Of a DNA stretch of 64,000 nt, positions 23,401 through 35,503 are shown piece after piece. The translations under genes were made by a program, and so were the position numbers. This DNA is from Metridium senile (taxonomy: Eukaryota > Cnidaria > Anthozoa > Actiniaria > Metridiidae), in contig OX459099.1 of the NCBI GenBank assembly GCA_949775045.1, positions 18,522,741-18,586,740 of the forward strand. Reading direction: 5' to 3'. How positions within the stretch are numbered: position 1 is the stretch's first letter; each line of letters starts with the position of its first letter. A model generated the notes under the pieces. It was not told the origin of the DNA. It did not search any database and worked only from the letters and a program-made list of their open reading frames with translations.

Positions 23401-26219
23401 AGAGTGGTTGACGAGGCAGTCCTGACCTATTCACTGGTTGGTCCACTGGAACCCAGTATTGACGCTGTGGTAAAAACAGGCCCTCTTTCTGTCACAGTGG
23501 TTGACGAAGCAGTCTTGACCTATTCACTTGTTGGTCCACTGGAACCCAGTATTGACGCAGTGGTAAAAACAGGCCCTCTTCCCGTCAGAGTGGTTGACGA
23601 GGCAGTCCTGACCTATTCACTGGTTGGTCCACTGGAACCCAGTATTGACGCTGTGGTAAAAACAGGCCCTCTTTCTGTCACAGTGGTCGACGAAGCAGTC
23701 TTGACCTATTCACTGGTTGGTCCACTGGAACCCAGTATTGACGCAGTGGTAAAAACAGGCCCTCTTCCAGGCGCAGTGGTTGACGAAGCAGTCTTGACCT
23801 ATTCACTGGTTGGTCCACTGGAACCCAGTGTTGACGCTGTGGTAAAAATAGGCCCTCTTTCCGTCACAGTGGTTGACGAAGCAGTCCTGACCTATTCACT
23901 GGTTGGTCCACTAGAACCCAGTGTTGACGTTGTAGTAAAAACAGGCCCTCTTCCCCTCACAGTGGTTGAAAAACCAGTTGCGACCATTGATACTGTTGGC
24001 CCATTGGTACCCTACATTGATGTAGCTATCCAAACTGGTTCTAAACTGGTTCGAGTAGTCAATGAATCCCCCAGCACATCAGTACCACATAAGGAAATTC
24101 TTCAGCTTGGTGCAAAGGAAGAATCAGACAAAGAATTGTTATTAATTCCTGCCTGGAAAAAAGGAAGCCGCAACAGAGTACTGTCTAACTTTCCATGCAC
24201 TGCTAAGGTACATGGAGGCAGTAAAGTAACAGAGAGTCTGCCTTCCAGTGAAACAACAAACAAGCCAACTGAGGTAAATATAGATAGCATTTCTTGTTTT
24301 GTTGAATTGACTGTGGATCTAATCAACCTAGTCTTTTTTAGTCACAGGAAAAGCGAGGAGATTATACGTTGGGGAACACACAAGATGATGACAGTAACAA
24401 GGAGTCTGGTCTTAGTTTGTCTACATCAGATGTAATACTACAAGAGTTACACCGTGATAGACACAGAGTAACCCCACGGAAGCTTAACGTTGATGAGGAG
24501 ATTGAGGTAGGAACAATATTGCATGCATGGCGTTGATAGTGTAATTGGATGCTAATAACGAGTATACAAAAGATTGACGTTATATGGAAAATTAGAAAAT
24601 TGGAAGAATTATGCGAATAAATAAATGTGTGAAGAAATGCCTGCACAAATAGATGTCCACATTGCCGTCTTTACTTTTAACATTAAAGACGATTTATTGA
24701 TATTTCAGAAACAGATGGTGAAATCTGCCATGATGGAGATCAACAAACATCGTGAAAACTTTCATCTCAGTCCAGTAAGCACTGCGTTTGTTATGAAGTT
24801 TCTCAGGGCGACAGACTTTGACGTTGATGACGCTGTAGCTCTTAACCGCAACTACACGGTAACTAGCAACTTCTTGTTATATTATGAATGTCTTGTTAAA
24901 ATACATAGATAGCATATTGGAACACTTTCAAAGCGACTGTAGTTGTAATGCCATGCGCACCCTACCCTGGTTTCCTTTATATACATCTATTTTTGTACAT
25001 TCATTTCTTATTGTAATCTATGACCTTTCTTGTTTTAGGTAAAGAGAAATATGTACTTTGATAATAGCTTGGCACCAACAAGAAACCCTTTGAAAGCAGA
25101 AATAATGTCTGGTAGATTTACCATACTTGTAAGTACTTATACAGATTCGTCAGTTTCTGTCGGGATGAAAGAATGAAAAGAAAAACGCATCAAAATCAGT
25201 AAATGAATAAGTGAATGAAAGAAATAATGAATGAACGATAAATTAACTAATGAATTAGTGGATAAACGAATAATTGAGTGAGTGGATGAAAATAGATGGA
25301 TTATGAATGCCTGAAATCAATTTGTCAATTCCTTATTTAGGACAAACCTGACCCCGAGGGTTCAGCCATTGCAGTGCTCACAGCTCAACGAAATTCCTGT
25401 GAACGAAACCACAAAGTGATCATGAATAACATAGGCTTCCAGCTCGAAGAAGCAATCAAAAGGTAAGAATACATTGTGAACAACACACAAGATGACAACA
25501 ATACTTATTGACATGTTGTTTACAGTAAGAATATATTGTGAACAGGACACAAGATGACAACGATACTTATTGACATGTTGTTTACAGTCCACAGTTCCAA
25601 ACCGATGGTATGGTTCTATTGTACGATTTCTCTAACACATCATATATGACAAGTGATGTCCAACTATGTGTCGATATCATAACCATATTAAAGGTACGTA
25701 GATCATCTATATACACTACGGCGTCTATATGCGATGACAACTCAACCCAATCCCTTGTGCAACTTAGGTATGGCGAATACGGGCACTGAAGAGCTATGTC
25801 AGAAAAACGTTTTAACAAAACGGAGGCGTCTTGTACATATAATTGCAACCTCTGTTACTATATGGACACTGAAAGGACTTTGAGAAGTGTCCATAAAAAC
25901 CCTAGTAATATTCCTTTACGTCAACTTTCAACTGATATCCGCCATGATAGGTCTAACATAGTGTTTTCTTTTTTTACAGTCAGCGTATCCAGTGCGCCTT
26001 CGAAAAACCTTCATCATATCTCCACCATTTTGGGTCCAAACAGAAATGAGACTATGTTCACAACTGCTGAAAGATAAAAACAAAGAAAAGATTCACATTG
26101 TTTCACGTTCAGCTCTGAAACAACATCTTCCAGTAGAATGCATTCCTCGAGGTCTTGGAGGAGAGTTGCATGTTGACTATATGTCATGGATAGGCCAGTG
26201 CATGATGGGATATGCTTGA
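17466..26219 (+). CDS. N-acylated CRAL-TRIO protein with 31-aa repeats, copy C (exon 2 split by a transposon)
   Basis: Third paralogue. Exons: 17466-17534, exon 2 split as 17926-17930 plus 20989-21013, 22973-23057, 23237-24273, 24342-24506, 24709-24858, 25039-25128, 25341-25462, 25588-25693, 25980-26219. All exons except exon 2 are open with intact splice sites. The MGC acylation N-terminus is identical to copy B. Seven repeats plus one degenerate unit encode the shortest array. Exon 2 (30 nt, phase 0 on both sides) is interrupted by a 3055-bp element. Skipping it would still join exon 1 to exon 3 in frame and give a protein of about 687 residues. The gene may therefore be functional or a young pseudogene; the sequence cannot decide. 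The last exon begins SAYP where A and B have TAYP. Confidence 0.68.
18494..18894. mobile_element. Nested 401-bp MITE with TTA duplications
   Basis: Ends GG-[TC]-[CA]-C ... GTCCACACTAGTGCGTTTT are inverted at the right (AAAACGCACTAGTGTGGAC). It is flanked by TTA at 18491-18493 and 18895-18897. The inside is full of GTGTGGACGG and GAAAACGCAT motifs in both orientations. Confidence 0.75.
19745..19960. repeat. Hairpin cluster around CCGTGTTTCTA motifs
   Basis: ACCGTGTTTCTAT/ATAGAAACACGGT forms a tight hairpin near 19781-19813. A second pair (CGTGTTTCTAACAGAG/AATAGAAACACG) follows near 19910. ATTAGAAGATATTTTCCG is mirrored by GGAAAATAACTTCTAAT. It is probably another nested foldback element. Confidence 0.5.
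20152..20400. repeat. G homopolymer followed by GGGATCA-rich repeats
   Basis: An 18-G run (20152-20169) is followed by irregular GGGATCA/GGAATCACA repeats. No coding potential is seen. Confidence 0.6.
21770..22764. mobile_element. 995-bp MULE-like element in intron 2 of copy C
   Basis: TIRs of about 89 bp start CGCAGTGTCTATATACCCGG (21770-21858 against 22676-22764, inverted). They are flanked by a perfect 9-bp duplication TATTATTTT (21761-21769 and 22765-22773). Nine-bp duplications with long TIRs are typical of Mutator-like elements. The interior is A/T-rich, with no transposase. Copy B lacks it at the equivalent site (about 9968), so it post-dates the duplication. Confidence 0.85.
23341..24084 (+). 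repeat. Coding tandem repeat array, copy C (seven units plus one degenerate)
   Basis: Same unit as A and B. It has no EAAVL variants, so all full units are 93 bp. LPVRV and LSVTV units alternate (units 1-4), suggesting a 186-bp two-unit duplication. Confidence 0.9.
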
Positions 26220-26353
26220 CGATAAACATGGATAATTCTGTGGCTATTATTATTGATATATTCATTGTAAATAGTTTAATAGTGTATCTATCACGATACC
26301 CATTTGATATGTTCATTGTAAATAGTGTAATCACTTTAGTGATTATGAAATTA

Positions 26354-26359
26354 AATAAA
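26354..26359 (+). promoter_or_regulatory. Poly(A) signal AATAAA, copy C
   Basis: AATAAA lies 135 bp after the stop codon, in the same context as A and B. Similarity to the A-B and B-C spacers fades by about 26,640, marking the right edge of the triplicated segment. Confidence 0.5.
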
Positions 26360-27710
26360 TGTTTTTTTTAGTGTAAATTTGAGAGGTCCAGTGATTATTC
26401 ATTTGATATTCTATGAACATTCTATTGTACACTATCTGCATTATTCATTTAGCACTGCTGAGATTCTCATACCTCACCCCAACACCTCCCCTCTCCGAAC
26501 TTCCCTCCGCCACACACACACCCACCCATTTGTCAATGATAAAGGAGTTATTGTTTGTTGCCTACCAATGGAATATTTTTTTTATCAATAAATAAATTAG
26601 TCACTAACATGGTACCAAGGATTGCAGTAGGCAATATTAACAATATTCAACAGTCTAAAAGGCAATTATATCAATGTTGATTATACCATATAATGATGAC
26701 TTTGCTGATTACAGTAACAACCCACGAGTAAGAACCTGAAAATGAAGAACCTGTTAGCCTAAAATTGGTCATTTAGACCCCCAATAAACAAGAACCTATT
26801 TATCCTAGAAAATGAAAAACAGGTTCTTATTTTCTAAAATCATATTAGTGATCAAGAATACTGTTTGGAATAGGAGCTTGCCATTGCAGTGCGCGCAAAT
26901 AAAAGTGCAAATTTATTGATGCAATAAAAAAAAATATGGTGCAATATTTTTGTATAGCATTTTGAAAAACTGTACAGCAATAAAACAGCAATAAATCAGC
27001 ATATTATGCAGTAATGTATTACTTATTATTGTACTGTATTACTGTATTTATACTGATTGATTTCAAAGCCTTTCCTATACAAAGTTTGTTCGCATTTCCA
27101 TCCCACATTTCAATTCCCACAAGGCTTTGCAATTTCTATTTTTAGTAGCCGTAAAAAGTTCTATTAGTAAAACCTTTTCGTTTAATCGAGCTTTTCGATA
27201 TTGTTTGACATCCTTGACAACAAAGTACTTTTGTGATAGCCAGGAAACACAGTCTTTTGTTATTCAATTAGAATAAAACTCCGCCTCTAGAACACATACG
27301 TCAAACGACTACAATGTTCCACTCCTAGAGCTTTGTATTTAGTGTAAAAAATGCTGTTTTGTCGCCTAAGTTTTGTTCAAACTTCCCACCCATGTAAAAC
27401 ATAAGAAAACAAGACTAAAATCCAACTTCCTGAAGTCTTTAACAAGTTACCTTAGGAGAAGTTAAATTTCCATCATTAAAAACTCGAGACATTTATTTTA
27501 AGTTCTCCGTAGAGATGTTTTTCGTACATAATTTTCACATCGTTAAGACTTTTCAAAAGAAAATCGTTTGTTAGTTTTCGTTACATAAATACGGTGATAA
27601 TGATGATATAATAAAGCAATCGCCAACACAAGCACGTTTGTGTCCAAAGGCACTCATTTTTGAAAACCTTTCTAAGCCAATTTATCAACTAGTCAACATA
27701 ATTATAGTCA
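26360..27710. other. Intergenic, right edge of the triplication then unique AT-rich DNA
   Basis: The first part (to about 26,640) is a decayed copy of the spacer. Near 26,722 a terminus-like CAGTAACAACCCACGAGTAA with AGAACCTG repeats resembles the CAGTAAAAACCC MITE family. No gene is seen in the rest. Confidence 0.5.
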
Positions 27711-28931
27711 ATGGAGGAGTTTTTTGATAGTTTCCCGATATCAAGGGATAGAGTAGAAAGAGGCCGAATGGCTATCAGCACTAGAAACGCAGGCCACACA
27801 GAAGAACTTTCAAAATACAAGAATACTCTCGAAAAACAATGGCGTCGAGAAAGCTCGTTTTTGCTCTTCAAGCAGAAACAATTCCTCTCTCGACAGCAAA
27901 AAGTTCTTGGAAAGTCTTTCCAAGTCTGTAAATTAACTCAACAAGACGTCAAAAAGACGGGGTTTCCGCGCCTTGAAGTTTGCCGAAAAGAAACGGCCCA
28001 ACACATCGCAGAAAGAAAAATGTCCGACTCAAGATTAAGTGACGTGATTCAAGTCGAAGGAAAGATTGAACGCCGGCGAATATTAAGTGCTGGAAGTAAG
28101 CTAAGCCCTGATGTGAGTCTGCGAATAAAGGACAACCAACAAGAAGTAAAGGCTCTGTCAGCAATTGGAAGTTTTGGACACAAAGAACAAAAAGAACAAG
28201 ATTCCGACGATAAAATTGCACAGTTTGAAAGTTCGAAAAACGATCTATTTCAAGAAAAACAAGTTAAGCAAGATTATTTGGAAACTGCTTCAAAGTGTAA
28301 TGACAAGGAAGCAGAATGCCGCAATGTTGCAATTTTTTGTGCCGAAAGTTCTGGAAATGCGAACGAAAGCCGACTTACACCCGAAAGACTTCGGGCCCCG
28401 CCAAAATCAATAAGTCTACCAGAAATGATCATTTGTCCAAAGATCTTTGACGAAACTGCGAACTTATACCAATCTTTGGGGGAATCTTCTAATAAAGGAC
28501 AAACAAAAAAGTCTAAAAAGAATAACAAAAAGAAACACAAGACAAATAAAAGAGAGTCGCGATCTATCGTCAAATCTTCGAGTCTTCCCGATGTACGCCC
28601 GAAGGCTTCCGAAAAACCTGCTAAATCTAAACCTTCAAAATCTGCGGATAAATCAAAACACGATTCCAACATTACACTTCCTCGTGTGACACCAAAATCA
28701 CACGAGGTTAAACCGAAGAAAACCGAAGGGAGCGTTAACTTGTCGGTCGTTTGTCGGGTCATACGAATTAAAAATAATTTGACAAGAAGAAAGAGAAGTA
28801 AAAAAGGACAAGAAAAAACTGCCGTTAAAAACCATGAAGAAATTACGACTGAATTGTGGGAAACATTGAAAGACTGTCGGTATCTAAGAACCAGAAATAC
28901 AAGTATGACAACAGAAAACGCTGTACTTTGA
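27711..28931 (+). CDS. CRYLR-family protein 1 (unknown function, 406 aa)
   Basis: A single open exon from ATG to TGA, 406 residues, Lys- and Ser-rich and probably largely disordered. The N-terminal third is charged and likely helical, with FLLFKQKQFLSRQQKVLGKS. Later come SISLPEMI and SSSLPDVRP patches and a Lys-rich tract (KKSKKNNKKKHKTNKRESR, about residues 265-283). The C-terminus has LKDCRYLRTR (Cys389-Arg393) and ends in ENAVL. The CRY[LI]R motif, the S-L-P-D patches and the N-terminal K-Q-F patch recur in the genes at 32709 and 42149, so I treat the three as paralogues. No known domain is recognised. A role as a cytoskeletal or scaffold protein is possible from composition alone. AATAAA follows near 29018. 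Confidence 0.7.
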   Translation: MEEFFDSFPISRDRVERGRMAISTRNAGHTEELSKYKNTLEKQWRRESSFLLFKQKQFLSRQQKVLGKSFQVCKLTQQDVKKTGFPRLEVCRKETAQHIAERKMSDSRLSDVIQVEGKIERRRILSAGSKLSPDVSLRIKDNQQEVKALSAIGSFGHKEQKEQDSDDKIAQFESSKNDLFQEKQVKQDYLETASKCNDKEAECRNVAIFCAESSGNANESRLTPERLRAPPKSISLPEMIICPKIFDETANLYQSLGESSNKGQTKKSKKNNKKKHKTNKRESRSIVKSSSLPDVRPKASEKPAKSKPSKSADKSKHDSNITLPRVTPKSHEVKPKKTEGSVNLSVVCRVIRIKNNLTRRKRSKKGQEKTAVKNHEEITTELWETLKDCRYLRTRNTSMTTENAVL

Positions 28932-29395
28932 AACTAAAATAATAGAAAAAACATATTATATATAAATTACACAATAATAATTCATACAAACGCGGTCATA
29001 TAATAAAATTTGTTGGAAATAAACCTGTATGTTTGAAGAAGCACATATTCAAAATTCAGAAATATTAGTAATTAAGATTTTAACGAGATACGAATGGAGT
29101 TGTGGTTAATCATAACACATTGTAGTGTTTCTCTGGATTGCTAAACATAGTTTCATAAGCTATAAGCTCTTTTTAGGGAATGGGGATGGTGTTGGGCAGT
29201 AAATTCGTTTTCTGACACAAAACAGGCCTAAATCAACGACCAGTAGTTCTTTTCGGTCGTGCAATGGCGGCTCGGAGTTCGTTCTGTCAATTCCTTTGTT
29301 GAAATAACTCTTTATTATACACTCAATTAGAAGCCACGCGGCTCGTGCAAAATATAAATCAGTAGTTATAGTTTATGTATTAGTATAAACCACAA

Positions 29396-29656
29396 TCATG
29401 TGCAAAATACCTTGGGACATTATTTGGTTTTTACATGAAAAATATTTCAACATCATTTTGCCGTTTCCCCCTCTCCCCCGTATCAATGTTGAATTGTGGG
29501 AATGTGAAACGGTTGTCATTTGAAAGACCAATCAACATTGTTTAGGGGTAAGGGGGTTTGCAAATCAAATTGATAGATTTTGTATATTTTTTGAAACGAA
29601 AACGAAAACGCTCATAAAAAAAGTGACAATGTCCCAACAATTTTGCACATGATTGC
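29396..29656. mobile_element. MITE-like element with CAATCATGTGCAAAAT ends
   Basis: CAATCATGTGCAAAATACC at the left is matched in reverse complement at the right (TTTTGCACATGATTG), followed inward by GGGACATT in both arms. It is about 260 bp with no coding sequence. Confidence 0.6.
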
Positions 29657-30684
29657 AGTCACCAGAGAGTGAGGTCGGCTCACAGTGGGTCCGTTTTTTA
29701 TATTGCTTTAACAATAAAATATTTTTCGGTATTGCTCAAATGTTGACTCAGTCGTTGCTATGTCGTCTATAAATATTGACATACACACTATTATAAGAGT
29801 GTCAACTGATTATCGATTTGTATACCACGACGTCATATTAATAATGCAATATAGCTCCCTAATCTATTTACAACTTATTCTTTGGATTACCATGCTAGTA
29901 TTTACGTCACATAGGGCAGTCATCAACAACATAAATGGTTCCTCAGTTCAGAGTTAATATCTATTAACTCTGCTCAGTTGAATGGTGTCAATCTTATTCA
30001 ATCTCAGGTTGCCTCTCTTTGTTATGCGGTATGTTATTCAAGTTTTACATAAGTGAAATCCCAAGAGACTTGCCTAATCGATTCATTTATCAATTTGGCT
30101 TTAGTAATTTTTTCGAAGCTAAGTGATAATTACCAATAAGGCTCCAACTGAGCTGTATTAATCGAAGTTGAAGCGATTGGCTTACTTTCAATTATCGTGA
30201 GACTCTAAACAGTCTTAGGATCTTTGTTAGTAACGAGGAATTAAGTTGTTTTCGAGGCAGCAGATGCCGTGCTGGTTTGGTGTTCATCGACTTCGCTGAT
30301 TTAGTGTAGTGCCTGAAGCACTCGTCATATTTAGTTTATCAAAGAAAAATTAAGCCTTCGTCGTCTATCAATAAGGTAAGCTAGTATTTTCAATTAACTT
30401 AATTGTTGTAAATAAAAACTTGGCATTATTATTACCAGACTTCTAGGATTAGAGAAAGTTATGTTAGAAGCGAAATAAACTATAAACTATTAAATTAGCG
30501 AGTAAACTAGTATAGGCTGCGTCGGTGTTTGATATAAACGATAGGTAATCGATAACGAGATTTGTAACACCGTATATAAAAAATGTTAACTTAACTTTAC
30601 TGTTTCGAGCCAGTTTAGCCCTTTATCGCTTACTCCAACGAAGGGCTAAAGCTCAAAATGTCAGTAAAGCTAAGTTAACAGTTT

Positions 30685-30817
30685 TTACGCTGTTACAGAT
30701 TTCATTATATTACCATTCGTTAACGGAACTAAAAGAACAATATTAGCTTTTTACGCTTTTACAGATTTCATTATATTACCATTCGTTAACGGAACTAAAA
30801 GAACAATATTAGCTTTT
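30685..30817 (+). repeat. Tandem duplication of a 66-bp unit
   Basis: Two near-identical copies contain TTACAGATTTCATTATATTA and GTTAACGGAACTAAAAG. The preceding 30590-30680 holds an inverted pair (TTTAGCCCTT / AAGGGCTAAA), probably part of a dispersed repeat. Confidence 0.75.
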
Positions 30818-30949
30818 AGAATTGGCACAAGACTCCAAAGAACAGGCTGCCTTTTTCTGAATACGCAACGCAAAAGTTTTAAAAGTATTGAAAATAAAAC
30901 TATAGCGCGGTTATTATAATTCAGCTAGTTCGATATGCCTCGAAATTTC

Positions 30950-31056
30950 TAGCCTGAGAAAACAGACGTTGCATTGTTTCGCTCCTCTTCGCCCCGCAAA
31001 ACTAACAAGTTTCGCGGAGGGACGAGGAGCGAAACAACGTCTGTTTTCTCAGGCTA
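30950..31056. mobile_element. 107-bp hairpin MITE with 9-bp target duplication
   Basis: Near-perfect palindrome, TAGCCTGAGAAAACAGACG to its complement, with an inner GCTCCTC/GAGGAGC pair. It is flanked by CGAAATTTC on both sides (30941-30949 and 31057-31065). Confidence 0.8.
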
Positions 31057-31393
31057 CGAAATTTCCTAAAGTGTAGAGTCTTATGTATGCACAAGGAAGC
31101 CATTTTAATAAAATAGATTGAATAAACTCTCATCTCATTAGTCACCGTGAAACGTACTGACATTACACTCTTTATGTTACGTTCCTTTGTTTTTCAATAC
31201 GGGGTGTATTTTAATGATGCTATTCAGTTAAACGTGTTAAATGTCAAATAACGAAAAAACTTTCGAAACAATAGTTCTGTTATAATTCAGAAAACAAATT
31301 TTGGACTCAGAAGTCGGACTTGTTACCCGAAAGTGGCCCTCCGCCATCGTACTGCTCCAGTTGATGAAAATATATTTTTCCAGTTAAAAAGAG

Positions 31394-31611
31394 TTATATA
31401 CAGCGCGACGTGCAAAAATATGACCACTTTTCATATATTCGCATACTTCTATGCACGGACTTTATGCTGCGAAACGAGTTTTTACACGCCTTATTCGGTA
31501 AAATCAGACAACTTTACATCAAATGTGTCTGTTTAAAGTAAAAACTCCCGTGCATAGAAGTATGCGATTACATTAAATGTGGTCATACTTTTGCGCCTCG
31601 CGCTGTAATTA
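31394..31611. mobile_element. Inverted-repeat MITE with TACAGCGCG ends
   Basis: Arms of about 60 bp (ACAGCGCGACGTGCAAAAAT, then ATGACCAC and ATACTTCTATGCACG) are mirrored at the right end (CGTGCATAGAAGTAT ... CGCGCTGTAATT). The loop is about 90 bp with no coding sequence. Confidence 0.7.
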
Positions 31612-32523
31612 ACCATGCAGAACCTTTGACGTTTGTAATTTGCCTTCTTTCAAAAGCTTTGCCATTTGTCCTTTTTGGCTCTTTTAATGACCTACTTCAT
31701 ATAATAAAAAGGTTGTCATGAGCGATAGAGTATTCCAATATCCTAGAATAGCTGGAACAACGAGTGTTTTTGCTTCTTATTCTCGTCAGGAGCATGAGAG
31801 TGGAGTTAGTGTTGATATTTCGTATTATTGGCATGTAGACCACGCAGAGCTAATATAGCCTCTATTATTCGTGTTTAGTTGCATACCCATAATTCCTTTC
31901 TGTCTCTGCCTATCGCCAATGACAACCTGTTTTGAAATAGGTGTATAATTATTAAACTATACACCAAATCAGAAACGACGAATGATTTGAATCACTTTTA
32001 ACCGGGAAGGAGTATCGGGTATACTTCGTAACTCTCTTAGGGTAAAAATCAAAATATCGCCCTTTCTTGATATTTTTAAGGGTAGCGAAACTGATGGAAT
32101 ATCACATCGATTCCCGCGAATTTTGTTTTTTGTGTGTGGTGTCCTTTAGAGTCTAAAAGAGTTTCAATGACACGCTCTTTTTAGTAGACTTCCGGGTATA
32201 TCAGTTTAAAGGTGCCCCCCCGCGTTTTTGACCTACCATCATCGCATTCTTGTAAAAACTAGATCTATAATGTTCCAATTTATTGTGTTCCAACGTGAAC
32301 AAAAGGCTTTAAACTTTGAACTCTTGTTTATTCACCCACATACGGATTGATACATATACACAAAATTACAAAGATGTTTATTAAAATTACAAAAAAATAC
32401 TTATTTACAAAATAGACGGAAAGGATGAAAAGACGTGTGTGTGTGTGGTTGTCGAAGCAGTAAAAACTTTCTGGTTGTATATTAAGAGAATATGAATATT
32501 CGTTTGGTTAAAGGTCACCTAAC

Positions 32524-32590
32524 CTGATTTTCAGAGCGGGCCTGGGTCCTACACTATCACTTTCTCCCAGGCCCGCTCTGAAAATCAGGC
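32524..32590. repeat. Perfect short hairpin
   Basis: CTGATTTTCAGAGCGGGCC pairs with GGCCCGCTCTGAAAATCAG across a loop of about 20 bp. It is probably the relic of a tiny foldback element. Confidence 0.7.
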
Positions 32591-32708
32591 TAAAAGTCAC
32601 CATGTTTCGTTGGTAATACACTGCAAAAAAATTTATTTTGCGTTATATCAATGTTTGTTTTTTCTTTGTTTTTCCTTTTTTCCTTTTTTGTAGACAGTGA
32701 TCACTATA

Positions 32709-35028
32709 ATGGCGGATAAAGGAACAAGTAAAACTGCCAAGCCGTCTAGTACAAGCTTAAGAAAAGCAATCAACCAAAACAAAAACATTGACAAAGAGCT
32801 CAAAAAAGAACTTAAAAATCTCGACGTCAAGAAGAAGTCATCAGAAAAGGCATTCGATCATAAAAAGACACAATTCTTGCGACATAGGTTGCGCAATAAA
32901 CCAAGAAACCATAGTCCAGATAGAGTAAAATCAAAGACTGGAACTAATGGACTCCAGGATTTCGGATTGTCATGTTCAACAGGGAATTTACTTGAAGCTT
33001 TAAGGCATACAAGTAGGACCCAATCTCCTTTGATAAGACGACAACTTTGGAACGAGGACAAGCTTCATAAATTAAGCCTGGACTCTCGTCATAGATGCTC
33101 AAGTGGTGACAACGATGACAGAAAACATTTGGTTTGCTTATCTTCTGGTAAAACTATGGCAAAGAGTCTGTCATGGGGTGAAGATCTCTCTATAAAAGAA
33201 CCACAGGATGATTATTCCATTGAACATACAAAGAATGGATTACAAAATATTTCTTCAACAAATCTAGACTTGCCATTGTTACCGAAATACCTCTCGCGAA
33301 GTGATGAAGCTCTTCACAATAGAGTGGAAAACAAGAACTACTCGAGAAACATTCAAAGCGACCAACAGCTGAGGGATAAAATTAGCAATTATAAATCAAA
33401 CAATCTTATGGTTCCTTTGCATGACAAAAGGCTATCTCAAAGCGACGATTGTCTTGCTAAAAACGTACGACTTTTTACAACAAATTGCTCTACAGAATGC
33501 AAAATACCAGTGATCGAAAGAAGGCATTGTAGTGAAACAGTGCGGCCAACAAACGGCCAAAAAGGAAGATCTAAGGATTACAATCTCGCTACAAGACCGC
33601 TAACCGCAAATTGCTGTCCAGAATCAAAAGTACAGCAAATGGAAAGAAACCACTCCTATTCACTGTCAACTGGTTATAATAAAAGCTTGTCTAAAGATAG
33701 TTATCTGGCTTCACCTACAAGACCGGTAACAGCAAATTGCTGCTCAGAAATCAAAGCACCCTTGATCGAAAAACAACACTGTTTTTATAGCGAAGCGTAC
33801 AAGTCAATGGATGGTCAAACAGCTGGACGACCTAAGGACAATCATCTTTCTCTCCCTCCATTATCTCGTCAACGTAGTAAAAGCTGGGATAGTGCGGTGT
33901 CAGTTGTTAAACAAGATCAACAACAACTTGCGCAGGCTATGGTTAGCATCGAAACCAACTCACCATCAGAGGGACTTCCACACCCAAGACAACCAAGGCC
34001 GCCATTGAGCCCAAGGTCTGCAAGAGTGAAGCTATCTAAGGATCCCCGCAAAGTGTCATCGTTTGGAGAAACAACAAGAGAAGAAAGGAGAGTATCCAAG
34101 GAGGAGAAGGGGCCAAAGGGTGGAAAGCTACCGAGGTCTTCTTCTACGCCGGACCTGTCTGATATAGGACCAGAAGTGGAGTATCTATTGATGGATGACG
34201 TAAGTAAATGATGATAATGATGATGATGATGATGATGCCTGTGATGATGATGATGACGGTAGTGGTGTTGGTGCTGATGATAATTTGTTTTTGAAATGCT
34301 TATTTAACAATTTCAAATCAGTTTTTAATTTTTTCAAATTTATATAATCACGTGCACACAATAGGCCGAATGCCAATACAGTAAAACCCAGCGTATAAGA
34401 ACCTAGATTTTTCCAAGTCAGTCTGAACAGGTTCTTATATAAATGGTGCTTAACTTGAAATCAAGCTATTTAGGTTCTATTAGCATCACTCACTTCATCA
34501 TTACAACACCTTTCTTCCTATTTTATTTACATACAGGTCAATACTTTTGCACATTGCTCTTTTTACAAAAAGAAGGTTCTTAAATTTTAGGTTCTTATAC
34601 GCGGGGTTTTGCTGTATGGCCTCCATTTCATTAGGCATGCATATTTTAATTGACCACTACAGCAAAATTATAAAAATGTCGGTAAAACGTTTGACAAAAA
34701 TATTAAAGTGTGAAATTACCACAACGAGTCTAGCAAGGGAAAAGTTCACAGAACACATACAAATCTCTGTAATTTTGATTCCAAAAAGCTTCACATGAAT
34801 ATCATATTTATAGCAATTACAATAAAACTTTCAAAAACGAAATATAACTGCTTGCTCTTTTTGATGGTGGTGCTTATGTTTTTAAGATTAGGTTTATACT
34901 TTCGAAAGTCAATTGTGAAAAAAAAAGAAAGAAAGAAAATTCAATTTACATTGCAGGGAAGAAAGTGCAGAAAAAAAAAATAATATTCATAATAGTATAC
35001 CAGTGCATACACCCACCCACAAATGTAC

Positions 35029-35071
<43 letters not shown>

Positions 35072-35103
35072 AATGATGATGACGACGGTGATGATGATGA
35101 CGG

Positions 35104-35157
<54 letters not shown>

Positions 35158-35325
35158 CGGTGATGACGGTGATGACGGTGATGATGATGATGATGACGGT
35201 GATGATGATGATGATGATGATGATGATGACGGTGATGATGATGATGATGATGATGACGGTGATGATGATGGTGATGATGATGATGATGGTGATGATGGTG
35301 ATGATGGTGATGATGGTGATGATGG

Positions 35326-35358
<33 letters not shown>

Positions 35359-35361
35359 CGG

Positions 35362-35411
<50 letters not shown>

Positions 35412-35421
35412 TTGATGACGG

Positions 35422-35463
<42 letters not shown>

Positions 35464-35466
35464 CGG

Positions 35467-35503
<37 letters not shown>

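Larger units (their letters stand above)
28932..32694. other. Intergenic, mostly MITEs and tandem repeats
   Basis: No convincing coding exon is seen; short frames here lack splice context. Identified pieces: palindromic element 29396-29656, tandem 66-bp duplication 30685-30817, 107-bp hairpin 30950-31056, inverted-repeat element 31394-31611, a relic of the 60-bp repeat (about 31883-31950) and a hairpin at 32524-32590. Confidence 0.55.
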
